Assembly (NCBI GenBank): GCA_020630195.1
Contig: JAHDBV010000013.1
Coordinates: 34,192-71,241 of the forward strand
Length of the DNA: 37,050 bases
Direction of reading: 5' to 3'
Origin: Acidimicrobiales bacterium
GTDB taxonomy: Bacteria > Actinomycetota > Acidimicrobiia > Acidimicrobiales > SZUA-35
This document shows, piece after piece, positions 16,920-25,045 of this stretch (position 1 is its first letter; the number at the start of each line of letters is the position of its first letter). The notes under the pieces were generated by a model, which saw only the letters and a list, made by a program, of their open reading frames with translations, was not told the origin of the DNA and made no database searches. The translations under genes were made by a program, and so were the position numbers.

Positions 16920-19316
16920 TCATCGACGACTGCGCCGGGGTGAGGGGAGCGGACCGAACGGCAACGCGGAATCGGCGCCACCATCGGCCTTCGACCAGTA
17001 CTCGATCAACCAACCCCGCTTGATGGCGAGGGAGGCGAGTCGGGTCTCGGGGTTGACCGCCACCGGGAACCCGACGGCATCGAGCAGCGGCAGGTCGGAG
17101 GACGAGTCGGCGTAGGCGACCGCCTCCTCGAGATCGAGATCGTGCTCGGCGGCATAGTCGCGCAGCGCCTGGGCCCGGATCTCCCCGGTCGGCGGCACGG
17201 CCTTGAGCTCACCGGTGTAGGCGCCGTCCTTGACGGTCATCTCGGCGGAGATGATGTCGTCGAACAGCGGAGCCAGTGGCTTGACGACGATGTCGAGGGC
17301 GCCGGTGATCAGCACCGTGCGGTGGCCGAGCTGGCGGTGCTGGCGCACCCGACGCACGGCGGCCGGGAAGGCCTTGGTGAGGATGTGATCGGACAGCAGC
17401 TGCTGGCCGAGCTCGTCCATCAGCTCCACCGGGGCACCTTCGTAGCGGCGGTAGAAGTGGCGCAGGAAGTCGGTGCGGTCACGCTGGTCGAGGGCGAGCA
17501 GGCTCGGCCCCTCGGCCACGGTCTTGGCCATGAACCGGAGCCGATCGGCCGGCGGCATGCGCCGGGTGGCGAGATAGGCGTAGGAGAACACCACGTTGGA
17601 CGCGATGATCGTGTTCTCGAGATCGAACGCGGCCACCTGGCGGTCGGGGGACAGGACCCGCTTCTTCAGCCGCTTGGTCCGCGCGTCGGGATCCGAACGT
17701 TCACCGACCGTCTTCACCCGGGCGTGTTCGACGACCGACGGCAGGTGGATGCCCGTGACGTAGTGCTCCCAGTCGACGATCGACGGGTCGCAGCCGAAGG
17801 TGTGCTGGTCGGCGACGGGCATCGACGCGTGGAGTGCCACGAGGTTCTCCACGCCGTAGAGCGCCTCGCACTCCGCGTAGGCGCCGTAGATCTTCACATA
17901 CCCCCGGGCACGCTCGACGTTGTCCTTCTGCTCCTCCACCTCCGCGGTGAGCATCGCCTGCTTGCCCCGCAGCGGCAGGGTCTTCAGCACCTTGTCGGCC
18001 GTGCCGAGTCGGTTGGCGTAGCGATCCAGCTGACGTTCGACCGCACCCCGACCGGGGAAGGTGAACGGCCGCACCGCGATGGGCTGGCCCTTCTGGTCGT
18101 AGAGCGGGTGCTCCGCGAACCAGCCCGACACGAGGTCGACGAGGGTGCGGTAGTGCAGCGGGTTCCGGGTGCCGGAGGCCACCTGGGTGATGTCGGGCTT
18201 CGGTGGCACGTAGGCGGGATCGTCGGCCGGGCGACCCTCGGCGTCGGCCAGCGGACCACGAGCGGCCACGGCGACGATGGCGCCGACGACGAGATCGACC
18301 GGGATGACGTCGACGACGCCCTCGGGCACACCGGGGAACTCCTTGAGCAGGCCCTGGCCGTAGGAGATCAGGATCGGCTCGGCCATCCGGAAGCCCTTGA
18401 TCCAACCGGGGACCGGTTCCGACCAGGCCGACTCGATGATGGCGGGTCGCACGATGGAGACCGGGACGTCGCCACGGCGCTCGTCGAGCGCCCGCTCGCC
18501 GAGTGCCTTGGTGTAGGCGTAGGAATCGGGCCAACCGAGTGAGGCGGCCCGGGCACGACCCGCTTCGACCATCTGCTCGGACACCCAGCGGGTGCGGAGC
18601 TGCTCGGTCTTCGCCGACAGCAGCGGGGTGCCGGCGGCGCCGAGCTCGTTGCGGGCCCGGACCCGGAACTCCTCGAGGCGTTCGGCCGAGCGCGACTCGG
18701 CGTCGAAATCGGCCCGGGTGCGCCGGGCGGCCCGGACCTCGGCCTCCCAGTTGACGTCGATGTGGAACGGCGAGTCGGACAGCAGTTCCTCGTTGGCCGC
18801 ACCCCGTCGGTTGCCCGCGACGTAGCAGGTCGACACGGCCACGAGATGCGGTGTCACCTCGAGGTCGTGGAGGGTCTCGGCGATGCGGGTCGGGCCGAGC
18901 AGGTTGACCTCGACGGCCGAGTCGAGCGGGGCGTCGAAGCTCACCGTGGCGGCCGAGTGGATGATGACGTCCACCGTCTTCATCAGTTCGCGGCCGGCCT
19001 CGTCGAGTCCGAGGCCGTCGGTGCCGACGTCGCCGGCGATCACGTGGACACGCTCGGCCATCTGCTCGAGCAGGATCGCCCCGCCGGCCTTGGCGTCGCC
19101 GTCGCCGAGCTCGGACCGCATCCGGTCGAAGACGTTGTTGCGGAAGATCTCCCGCTTGGCCCGCTGCTCGACCGTGGAGCGCTTGCCGGGGCGGATCAAC
19201 AGGACGAGTTCGCAGTCCGGCACCGAACGGAAGAGGCGTTCGACGAGTGCGGTGCCGAGGAACCCGGTCGACCCGGTGATGGCGATCCGCTTGCCCGACA
19301 GTTGCTCTGCGATCAC
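16920..19316 (-). CDS. Fatty acyl-CoA reductase fused to a HAD-IB phosphatase-like domain
   Basis: This encodes 798 residues. Residues 10-400 are an extended SDR/NAD-binding_4 domain: ITGSTGFLGTALVERL near 13, HSAATVSFDAPLD near 120, and the catalytic Y-x-x-x-K in YAYTKALGERAL near 265. This is the fatty acyl reductase (FAR) pattern, which turns acyl-CoA into fatty aldehyde or alcohol with NADPH. About 400-540 is a FAR_C-like segment. Residues 555-780 are a HAD-IB domain: AAFDLENT, LITGALD, and YADSSSDLPLLDAVG. The usual DxDxT motif reads DLENT, and the lysine expected in GE-K is replaced (TGEIRAQ), so phosphatase activity may be reduced or lost. The GTG at 19316 is chosen by the position of the Rossmann loop. 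The gene is divergent from a TetR regulator and heads the lipid-type block. Confidence 0.85.
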   Translation of the reverse strand: MIAEQLSGKRIAITGSTGFLGTALVERLFRSVPDCELVLLIRPGKRSTVEQRAKREIFRNNVFDRMRSELGDGDAKAGGAILLEQMAERVHVIAGDVGTDGLGLDEAGRELMKTVDVIIHSAATVSFDAPLDSAVEVNLLGPTRIAETLHDLEVTPHLVAVSTCYVAGNRRGAANEELLSDSPFHIDVNWEAEVRAARRTRADFDAESRSAERLEEFRVRARNELGAAGTPLLSAKTEQLRTRWVSEQMVEAGRARAASLGWPDSYAYTKALGERALDERRGDVPVSIVRPAIIESAWSEPVPGWIKGFRMAEPILISYGQGLLKEFPGVPEGVVDVIPVDLVVGAIVAVAARGPLADAEGRPADDPAYVPPKPDITQVASGTRNPLHYRTLVDLVSGWFAEHPLYDQKGQPIAVRPFTFPGRGAVERQLDRYANRLGTADKVLKTLPLRGKQAMLTAEVEEQKDNVERARGYVKIYGAYAECEALYGVENLVALHASMPVADQHTFGCDPSIVDWEHYVTGIHLPSVVEHARVKTVGERSDPDARTKRLKKRVLSPDRQVAAFDLENTIIASNVVFSYAYLATRRMPPADRLRFMAKTVAEGPSLLALDQRDRTDFLRHFYRRYEGAPVELMDELGQQLLSDHILTKAFPAAVRRVRQHRQLGHRTVLITGALDIVVKPLAPLFDDIISAEMTVKDGAYTGELKAVPPTGEIRAQALRDYAAEHDLDLEEAVAYADSSSDLPLLDAVGFPVAVNPETRLASLAIKRGWLIEYWSKADGGADSALPFGPLPSPRRSRR

Positions 19317-19372
19317 GAGGTGGGTGCTCCGTCGTCGTGCCCGACCCGATCGGCGGAGCCGGCCGGGTCGTC

Positions 19373-19384
19373 TACCATTTGGTA
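19373..19384. promoter_or_regulatory. TACCA-N2-TGGTA inverted repeat, probable TetR operator over a -10 box
   Basis: TACCATTTGGTA is a perfect 5-bp inverted repeat with a two-base centre, the form of a TetR-family half-site pair. On the plus strand TACCAT (19373-19378) also fits a TANNNT -10 box, seven bases before the GTG of the TetR gene, as expected for a leaderless transcript. Binding there would block the regulator's own promoter and could affect the divergent reductase operon. Confidence 0.6.
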
Positions 19385-19385
19385 A

Positions 19386-20024
19386 GTGCCGGCTCAGGAT
19401 AATGCGATCGACGGGTCGTCGGCGACCACGACCGACGAGGTCGCCTCCACGGCGGCCCGTGCCGTCACCGCCGCCACGGCCGCGTTCGCCGCCCACGGCG
19501 TCGCCGGTACCTCGCTCGACGACCTCGCCCGGACCCTCGGCGTCACGAAGCAGACGATCCTGTACCACCACGGCTCGAAGGCCGGCCTCGTCGACGCCGT
19601 GTTCGGCCGGGCCGCCCACGACCTGATCGACGTGCTCGACGACGCCGTGGCGGGGGAGGAGCCGGGCTGGTCGCGGGTCGACGCGGCCGTGCGGGCGGCG
19701 TTCGCCCTGGCGGTGCGGCGCCCCGAGCTCGTCGGTCTGTTGCGAGAGGTGTCCCGACTCGGGCCACCCACCTCCGACGGTGTCGCCGAGTCGCTCCGTC
19801 CGCTCGTCGACCGGGCCCTCCTCGCGCTCAGCGACGGGATGGACGCCGGGCGGTTCCGCCGGGCCGACCCGCGGCTCGTGCTCGTCACGGCCTACGCCTC
19901 GGTGACCGGGGTGGTCGCCGAGCCCGAACTCCTGCGGATCGTGGCGGTCGAGCTCGACGTGCGAACCGCGGTCCGGCTCCGACGACTCGTGTTGTCGGTG
20001 CTGCGCAGCCTGCTCGAGCCCTGA
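19386..20024 (+). CDS. TetR-family transcriptional regulator
   Basis: This encodes 212 residues. Residues 25-70 form the TetR helix-turn-helix: AARAVTAATAAFAAHGVAG, then TSLDDLARTLGVTKQTILYHH and GSKAGLVDAVF. The rest is an all-helical ligand pocket of the usual length, with no clue to the ligand. The start is GTG at 19386, without a Shine-Dalgarno sequence but seven bases after TACCAT, so the mRNA is probably leaderless. The operator-like palindrome at 19373-19384 overlaps this promoter. The position, 69 bp from the divergent acyl reductase gene, suggests it controls the lipid-type block and itself, perhaps through an acyl-CoA or lipid signal. That link is inference. Confidence 0.9.
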   Translation: MPAQDNAIDGSSATTTDEVASTAARAVTAATAAFAAHGVAGTSLDDLARTLGVTKQTILYHHGSKAGLVDAVFGRAAHDLIDVLDDAVAGEEPGWSRVDAAVRAAFALAVRRPELVGLLREVSRLGPPTSDGVAESLRPLVDRALLALSDGMDAGRFRRADPRLVLVTAYASVTGVVAEPELLRIVAVELDVRTAVRLRRLVLSVLRSLLEP

Positions 20025-20034
20025 CCGCCCGGCC

Positions 20035-20613
20035 TCAGGCGTCCTCCGCCGGTGATCGGTCGAGGTCCACCTCAGGGACCCCGTCGTCGAGCTGGACCCC
20101 GGCGGAGTTCAGGAAGCCGGAGACGAGTCGGTAGAACCCGGCGAGCACGAGCAACTCGACGAGCTCGGGTTCTGACCACCGACCCCGCAGCGCGGCGAAG
20201 GTCTCGTCGCTCACGCAGTCGTCGAGGTGGAGCTCATCGGCGAGCGCGAGCAGCGCACGGTCGTCGTCCGACCACGCCATCGGACCGGCACCACGGATCG
20301 CGGTGATCTCGTCGTCGGTGAGCCCGGCGTCGCGGCCGATCAGGACGTGTTGACCGAACTCGTACGGAGCCCGGGCGTTCGCGCCGACCCGCAACACCAC
20401 GATCTCCCGCTCACGGTCGGGGACGAGGCCGTTCCGCAACAGCTGGCCGCCCATGCGGTTGAACTGCTTCATCAGCGCCGGGTGGTGGGCGAGCGTGCCG
20501 AAGATGTTGATCGGCTTGCCGTCGCGCAGCAGCGTCCGCTCGAGCAGGGCGGCCGCGGCCTCGTCCGGCGAGTCGTTCGGGAGGATGCGCGGTGTCGTCG
20601 GTCGATCGGCCAT
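20035..20613 (-). CDS. Carboxymuconolactone decarboxylase (AhpD-like) family protein
   Basis: This encodes 192 residues. The core REREIVVLRVGANARAPYEF at 70-90 followed by GQHVLIGRDAGLT is the CMD/AhpD fold signature. AhpD-type peroxidase proteins carry a CxxC pair at this helix; here the place reads A-P-Y-E with no cysteine, so a thiol peroxidase role is unlikely and the protein is nearer to the gamma-carboxymuconolactone decarboxylase-like branch. The ATG at 20613 is the first Met, with no clear Shine-Dalgarno sequence. It lies 70 bp downstream of ddl on the same strand and converges on the TetR gene with a 10-bp gap. The substrate is unknown. Confidence 0.85.
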   Translation of the reverse strand: MADRPTTPRILPNDSPDEAAAALLERTLLRDGKPINIFGTLAHHPALMKQFNRMGGQLLRNGLVPDREREIVVLRVGANARAPYEFGQHVLIGRDAGLTDDEITAIRGAGPMAWSDDDRALLALADELHLDDCVSDETFAALRGRWSEPELVELLVLAGFYRLVSGFLNSAGVQLDDGVPEVDLDRSPAEDA

Positions 20614-20683
20614 GGCCGAGTCTCGCGCTCGCCGGCATCGCCTGCGAGAGCGACCGCCGCGATCGGGCGACCGGGTGAGGTCC

Positions 20684-21796
20684 TCAGCGGGAGGTGCGGC
20701 GGTGGGCGGTCTTCGCCCGATGGCGACGCAGCGCCAGCTGCGCCAGCTCGTCGATCAGATCGGGGTAGGCGAGCCCCGTCGCCGCCCACATCTTCGGGTA
20801 CATCGAGATCGGCGTGAAACCCGGGATCGTGTTGACCTCGTTGATCAGCGGGCCACGTCCCCCGGCCGCCGGGTCCTCCCAGAGGAAGTCGACGCGGGCC
20901 ATGCCGTCGAGACGCAGCACCCGGTAGGCACGGCGGGCGAGCTCGGTCATCTCGACGACGGCCTCGTCGGGTAACGGCGCCGGAATCAGCAGATCCGCAC
21001 CGTCGTCGTACTTGTCCTCGTAGTCGTAGAAGTCGGCCCCGGGCACGATCTCACCAGGGACCGAGACCCGCAGATCGTCACCGTCGCTGGCGTTGCCGAG
21101 CACCGCGAACTCGATCTCGCGATGGTCCACGGCGGAGGCGTCGACGACGATGCGCTCGTCGTAGCTCGCGGCCAGGTCGAGCGCGGCGGCGAGGTCGGCG
21201 GGGTCGTCCACCCGGCTGATCCCGATGGAGGACCCCATGTTCGCCGGCTTCACGAACACCACCGGGCCGAGGTCGGCGAACAGTTCGGCCGCATCGACCT
21301 TCGGGATCTCGTGGGCGAGGATCGTGCGTCCCGGCGTCTGGGGCAGGCCGTGCGCCGCCAGCAGCTCCCTGGCCATCGACTTGTCCATCGCCGCGGCCGA
21401 TCCGAGCACGCCGGACCCGACGTAGGGCAGGCCGGCGAGTTCGAGCAGGCCCTGCATCGTGCCGTCCTCACCCATCGGGCCGTGGAGCAGGGGCAGCACC
21501 ACCAGTTCCAAGGGTTCGTCGGCGACCACGCCCGTCGCCGCCGTCGTGAGTGCCGCGCTCGGTTCGGTGGCGGTTCCCGCCGGATCGAGCCGAGGGGGAA
21601 GGCCGGCGGTGTCGCGGGCGGCGAGTTGGGCCGCCGGATCGACACTCGCCCACCGGCCATCGGTGCCGATGCCGATCGCCGCCACCTCGTACCGGTCGGG
21701 GTCGACGGCCGCGGCCACATGGGCGGCGGTCGTGCACGACACCTCGTGCTCGGCCGATTGGCCGCCGAACAGGAGCAACAGCCGGGTCCGAGCCAT
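20684..21796 (-). CDS. ddl: D-alanine--D-alanine ligase
   Basis: This encodes 370 residues. It joins two D-alanines with ATP in the cytoplasm to supply the peptidoglycan stem-peptide terminus. Family motifs in order are FGGQSAEHEVS near residue 10, HGPMGEDGTMQGLLE near 105, GSGVLGSAAAMDK, VKPANMGSSIGISR near 200, and INEVNTIPGFTPISMYPKMW near 330. The omega loop reads FYDYEDKY near 260; a Lys-Tyr pair there is the mark of D-Ala-D-Ala rather than D-Ala-D-Lac ligases. The ATG at 21796 is preceded at seven bases by TACCGT on the same strand, consistent with a leaderless transcript. The gene is divergent from murF, 51 bp away, so two consecutive steps of wall-precursor synthesis (D-Ala-D-Ala made, then added) share one promoter region. 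Confidence 0.96.
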   Translation of the reverse strand: MARTRLLLLFGGQSAEHEVSCTTAAHVAAAVDPDRYEVAAIGIGTDGRWASVDPAAQLAARDTAGLPPRLDPAGTATEPSAALTTAATGVVADEPLELVVLPLLHGPMGEDGTMQGLLELAGLPYVGSGVLGSAAAMDKSMARELLAAHGLPQTPGRTILAHEIPKVDAAELFADLGPVVFVKPANMGSSIGISRVDDPADLAAALDLAASYDERIVVDASAVDHREIEFAVLGNASDGDDLRVSVPGEIVPGADFYDYEDKYDDGADLLIPAPLPDEAVVEMTELARRAYRVLRLDGMARVDFLWEDPAAGGRGPLINEVNTIPGFTPISMYPKMWAATGLAYPDLIDELAQLALRRHRAKTAHRRTSR

Positions 21797-21803
21797 GAGC
21801 GCA

Positions 21804-21809
21804 ACGGTA
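21804..21809 (-). promoter_or_regulatory. TANNNT -10 box of ddl
   Basis: TACCGT reads on the minus strand at 21809-21804, seven bases before the ddl ATG, which suggests transcription starts at or next to the start codon. Confidence 0.55.
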
Positions 21810-21847
21810 CCTCCCGGCGGCGGCCGGATCGGCTACACCCTTGCCTC

Positions 21848-23176
21848 ATGCAGCTGGCCGCGTCCCGCATCGCCGACCTCGTCGCCGCCGACCTCGTCGG
21901 CCCCGACGTCGAGATCACCGGCATCGAGTTCGACAGTCGTCAGTGCGGTCCGGGTGATCTCTTCCTGGCGCTGCGGGCCGAACGGGACGGTCACGACTTC
22001 ATCGGCGCCGCCGTCGACAACGGTGCGGTCGCCGTCATGGGTGCCCACACCGGCGGCCACGACGTGGCGCTGCTGCGTGTCGACGACGCCGAGGCCGCCC
22101 TGCGCCGCCTGGCCCGGGCCCGCCGCGACGAGCTCGCGGCGCGTGGTGTGCCCGTGGTCGGGGTGACAGGCAGCGTGGGCAAGACCTCGACCAAGGATCT
22201 CATCGCCGCCGCCATCGGCGTCGACCGGCCGGTGCACGCCAACCCGGCATCGTTCAACAACGAACTCGGCGTGCCGCTCACCCTCGCCCGCACCCCCGAC
22301 GACGCCCGGGTCGTCGTGTGCGAGATGGGCGCGCGCGGCCTCGGCCACATCAGTGAGCTGGCCGAGCTCGTCCGGCCCACCATCGGCGTCGTCACCGCCG
22401 TCGCCGCCGCCCACACCTCCGAGTTCGGGTCGATCGATGCCATCGAGCAGGCGAAGGGTGAGCTGGTGGAGGCGTTGCCTCCGGCCGTCGACGGTGGTGT
22501 GGCGGTGCTCAACGGTGCCGACGATCGGGTCCGGCGGATGGCGTCACGGACCGCCGCGACCGTCCGGCTCGTCGGCGGCGAGTCCGCCGGGGTCGGGATC
22601 ACCGACGTCGAACTCGACGACGCACTCCGGGCCCGGTTCACCGCATCGGTCGACGGGGTCGAGGTGCCGGTGACCCTCGCCGCCGCCGGCGCCCACATGG
22701 TCCCGAACGCCGCCCTCGCCCTCGCCGTCGCCGTCGCCGTCGGTGTCGACCCCGCCCTCGCCGCCGAGGGGCTGGCCGGCGCCGGGGTGTCGCGCTGGCG
22801 GATGGAGGTCTCCTCGACGGCGGCGGGCGGCACCGTCATCAACGACGCCTACAACGCCAACCCGACCTCGACCCGTGCCGCGCTCGCCGCGCTGTCCGCC
22901 CTCCGGGTCGAACGGCGTGTCGCCGTGCTCGGGACCATGGCCGAACTCGGTGACGACGGCGACGAGGAGCACCGGGCGGTCGCCACCGAGGCCGTCGCGG
23001 CCGGCATCCGGGTGATCGCCGTGGCCGAGCCCGCCTACGGCGACGGTGCGACCCACGTCGCCGATCTCGACGCCGCCGCCGAGGCCGTCGGTGCGGTCGA
23101 CGACGGCACCGGTGTGCTCGTCAAGGGCAGCCGGGTCGCCGGCCTCGAACGGCTCGCCGATCGCCTGCTCGGCTGA
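21848..23176 (+). CDS. murF: UDP-N-acetylmuramoyl-tripeptide--D-alanyl-D-alanine ligase
   Basis: This encodes 442 residues. MurF uses ATP to add the D-Ala-D-Ala made by Ddl to UDP-MurNAc-tripeptide in the cytoplasm. The N-terminal domain has GIEFDSRQCGPGDLFLAL near residue 25, the UDP-substrate loop of MurE/MurF. The ATP loop GVTGSVGKTSTKD is near residue 112, ANPASFNNELGVPLTL near 135 and EMGARGLGHI near 160. The C-terminal domain contains NDAYNANPTSTRAAL near 335, the MurF-specific signature. The ATG at 21848 is chosen because homology begins directly there; a longer open frame upstream runs across ddl and is not real. There is no Shine-Dalgarno sequence; TACACC eight bases upstream is a weak -10. 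Confidence 0.96.
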   Translation: MQLAASRIADLVAADLVGPDVEITGIEFDSRQCGPGDLFLALRAERDGHDFIGAAVDNGAVAVMGAHTGGHDVALLRVDDAEAALRRLARARRDELAARGVPVVGVTGSVGKTSTKDLIAAAIGVDRPVHANPASFNNELGVPLTLARTPDDARVVVCEMGARGLGHISELAELVRPTIGVVTAVAAAHTSEFGSIDAIEQAKGELVEALPPAVDGGVAVLNGADDRVRRMASRTAATVRLVGGESAGVGITDVELDDALRARFTASVDGVEVPVTLAAAGAHMVPNAALALAVAVAVGVDPALAAEGLAGAGVSRWRMEVSSTAAGGTVINDAYNANPTSTRAALAALSALRVERRVAVLGTMAELGDDGDEEHRAVATEAVAAGIRVIAVAEPAYGDGATHVADLDAAAEAVGAVDDGTGVLVKGSRVAGLERLADRLLG

Positions 23177-23205
23177 GCAATCCGACGAGCGACGGTGCCG
23201 ACTCC

Positions 23206-23211
23206 TACGCT
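23206..23211 (+). promoter_or_regulatory. TANNNT -10 box of menA
   Basis: TACGCT ends seven bases before the GTG at 23219. This placement supports a leaderless transcript and selects 23219 over the in-frame GTG at 23195. Confidence 0.55.
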
Positions 23212-23218
23212 CGGCGCC

Positions 23219-24109
23219 GTGACCGCCTCCGCACCCACCGGTGCCGCCCTCTGGATCGCCGGCGCCCGCCCGAAGACCCTGCCCGCCGCCGTGGTGCCCG
23301 TGGCCGTCGGTACGGCCGTGGCCGTACACCTCGACGCCGTCGTGTGGTGGCGGGCCGCCCTCGCCCTGCTCGTCTCACTCGCCCTCCAGGTCGCGACGAA
23401 CTACGTCAACGACTATGCGGACGGTGAGCGCGGGACCGACGACGACCGGGTCGGCCCGCTCCGCCTCGTGGGTGGTGGCCACGCCTCGGCCCGCTCGGTG
23501 AAGATCGCGGCGGCCGTCGCCTTCGCCGTGGCGGGCCTCGCCGGTGCGGTGCTCGCCGTCGCCGTCGGGCCCGAGTTGTTCGTGGTCGGCGCGGCCTCGA
23601 TGCTCGCGGGCTGGGCCTACACCGGCGGACCCCGCCCCTACGGCTATCTCGGTCTCGGTGAGGTGTTCGTGTTCGTCTTCTTCGGTGTCGTCGCCACCGT
23701 CGGCACCACCTACGTGCAGACCGAGACCCTGCCCGGCGCCGCTTGGACCGCGTCGGTCGGGGTGGGTGCCCTCGCCGTGGCGCTCCTCGTCACGAACAAC
23801 CTCCGTGATCGACCGCTCGACGAACTCGCGGGCAAGCACACCCTCGCCGTGCGGATCGGCGACGCGAACAGCCGGCGCTTCTTCGTGGCGCTGTTCGTCG
23901 TCGTGGCCGGGGCGGTCGTCGCGACGGCGGCACAGACCGGTCCGGCCGCGCTGCTCGGGCTCGTCGGCCTGGTGCCCGCCATCACCCCGATCCGGACCGT
24001 GCTCGGGGGTGCCACCGGCCTCGACCTCATCCCCGTGCTCGCCGGTACCGGTCGGGTCCAGCTCGCGGTGGCCATCACCTTCGCCCTCGGGATCGTTCTG
24101 GTTACCTGA
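23219..24109 (+). CDS. menA: 1,4-dihydroxy-2-naphthoate polyprenyltransferase
   Basis: This encodes 296 residues. MenA attaches a polyprenyl chain to dihydroxynaphthoate in the membrane, the step that makes demethylmenaquinone. The protein has about eight or nine hydrophobic helices. The first aspartate motif NDYADGERGTD lies near residue 66, and the second, NNLRDRPLDELAGKHTLAVR, near 195; both bind the Mg-diphosphate of the prenyl donor in UbiA-family enzymes. The N-terminal ARPKTLPAAVVPV is typical of MenA. The GTG at 23219 is chosen because of the -10 box at 23206-23211. The gene is 42 bp after murF; no other men gene is in the window. Confidence 0.94.
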   Translation: MTASAPTGAALWIAGARPKTLPAAVVPVAVGTAVAVHLDAVVWWRAALALLVSLALQVATNYVNDYADGERGTDDDRVGPLRLVGGGHASARSVKIAAAVAFAVAGLAGAVLAVAVGPELFVVGAASMLAGWAYTGGPRPYGYLGLGEVFVFVFFGVVATVGTTYVQTETLPGAAWTASVGVGALAVALLVTNNLRDRPLDELAGKHTLAVRIGDANSRRFFVALFVVVAGAVVATAAQTGPAALLGLVGLVPAITPIRTVLGGATGLDLIPVLAGTGRVQLAVAITFALGIVLVT

Positions 24110-24147
24110 GGGTTCAGGTCGGCTCGAGACGTGCCGATGACCTCACC

Positions 24148-25035
24148 ATGCCGGAGCTCCAACACGCCACGGTGACCGCGGCCGACCTGTCGGCCAACCC
24201 CATCCGGGGTGTCGACGCGTCACGCCACGTGAAGAAGCTCGCCGCGATGATGGACGGATATCGCAGCGCCCAGACCGAGGCGGCCGTCGCGAAGATCGTC
24301 ACCCTGTTGTGGATCCTCCCTGCCGGTGCCATGGCCCTCGTCGGCGGGCTGTCCCTCGCCGGTGGTGCCACCGAGGACACCAACAGCTGGGTCCTCACGA
24401 TCGTCGGCTCGTCGTCGCTGTTCGCGCTCTACTCGGCCGTGATGGGCCTGTGGTGGCTGCTCCGGGCCTGGGCCAACACCGCTCGACTCGGACGGGTCCC
24501 GTTCCTCGATGTCTCCCGCACCGTGATCGAACACGGCATCGCCGCCATCGCCGCCGCCGCACTGTTCGCCGTGGCGGCCGTGTTCGAGATCCCGTCGCTG
24601 CGCATCGCCGGTGCCGTCGCCGCGCTCGCCGCCGCGCTGATCGTGCCGCGGCTCTCCATCCGGGCGATCGACGAACTCTGGGCCATCTCCTCACCGGGCC
24701 TCACCGAGGAGGACCCGACCCGCCGCAGCTGGCTCTACGCCGCGTTGCTCGTGCTCACCGCCGCCTCGTGGGGTGGCATCGGTCGGGCCATCGACGCCGA
24801 CCGCGACGCGTCGGGCCTCGCCTTCGCCGGCGGGATCCTGCTCCTCGTCTGGGTCGTCGTGTCGATCCGTCTGATCCACGAGATCACCGAGCGCCAGGAC
24901 ACCCGACTGCGCACGATCGTCGACGGCGTGCAGGCCGCGCCGTCGCTCGAACGTCGCCGCCGGACCGATGCCGAGGTCCGTGCCGACTGGAACGCCTCGG
25001 AGGACCTCGTCGGCTTCTCCGCCGAGTCCGACTGA
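24148..25035 (+). CDS. Integral membrane protein of unknown function
   Basis: This encodes 295 residues. Hydrophobic segments are seen near residues 50-70, 80-105, 125-145, 150-170, 195-215 and 225-245, suggesting six membrane helices. A short charged N-terminal region (ASRHVKKLAAMMDGYRSAQ) and a C-terminal charged tail (ERQDTRLRTIV, then Arg-rich) probably lie in the cytoplasm. No enzyme motif is visible and I do not recognise a family. The ATG at 24148 is 38 bases after the menA stop on the same strand, so co-transcription with menA is possible. It converges on the F420-type oxidoreductase, with 10 bp between them. Confidence 0.75.
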   Translation: MPELQHATVTAADLSANPIRGVDASRHVKKLAAMMDGYRSAQTEAAVAKIVTLLWILPAGAMALVGGLSLAGGATEDTNSWVLTIVGSSSLFALYSAVMGLWWLLRAWANTARLGRVPFLDVSRTVIEHGIAAIAAAALFAVAAVFEIPSLRIAGAVAALAAALIVPRLSIRAIDELWAISSPGLTEEDPTRRSWLYAALLVLTAASWGGIGRAIDADRDASGLAFAGGILLLVWVVVSIRLIHEITERQDTRLRTIVDGVQAAPSLERRRRTDAEVRADWNASEDLVGFSAESD

Positions 25036-25045
25036 GCGGAGCCGC

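Noticed and set aside
15156..16943. 595-codon plus-strand open frame across the LarA-like gene
   Set aside because: It is an antisense shadow with no family motif, while the minus-strand gene has clear LarA-type motifs.
17142..18542. 466-codon plus-strand open frame across the acyl reductase gene
   Set aside because: It is rich in Gly, Val, Arg and His without motifs and opposite a well-supported gene.
19317..19619. N-terminal extension of the acyl reductase gene
   Set aside because: The extra sequence is low-complexity Gly/Arg-rich and overlaps the TetR gene and its promoter.
21122..21847. Long upstream extension of murF
   Set aside because: It runs antisense to ddl and has no MurF similarity; the family begins at the ATG at 21848.
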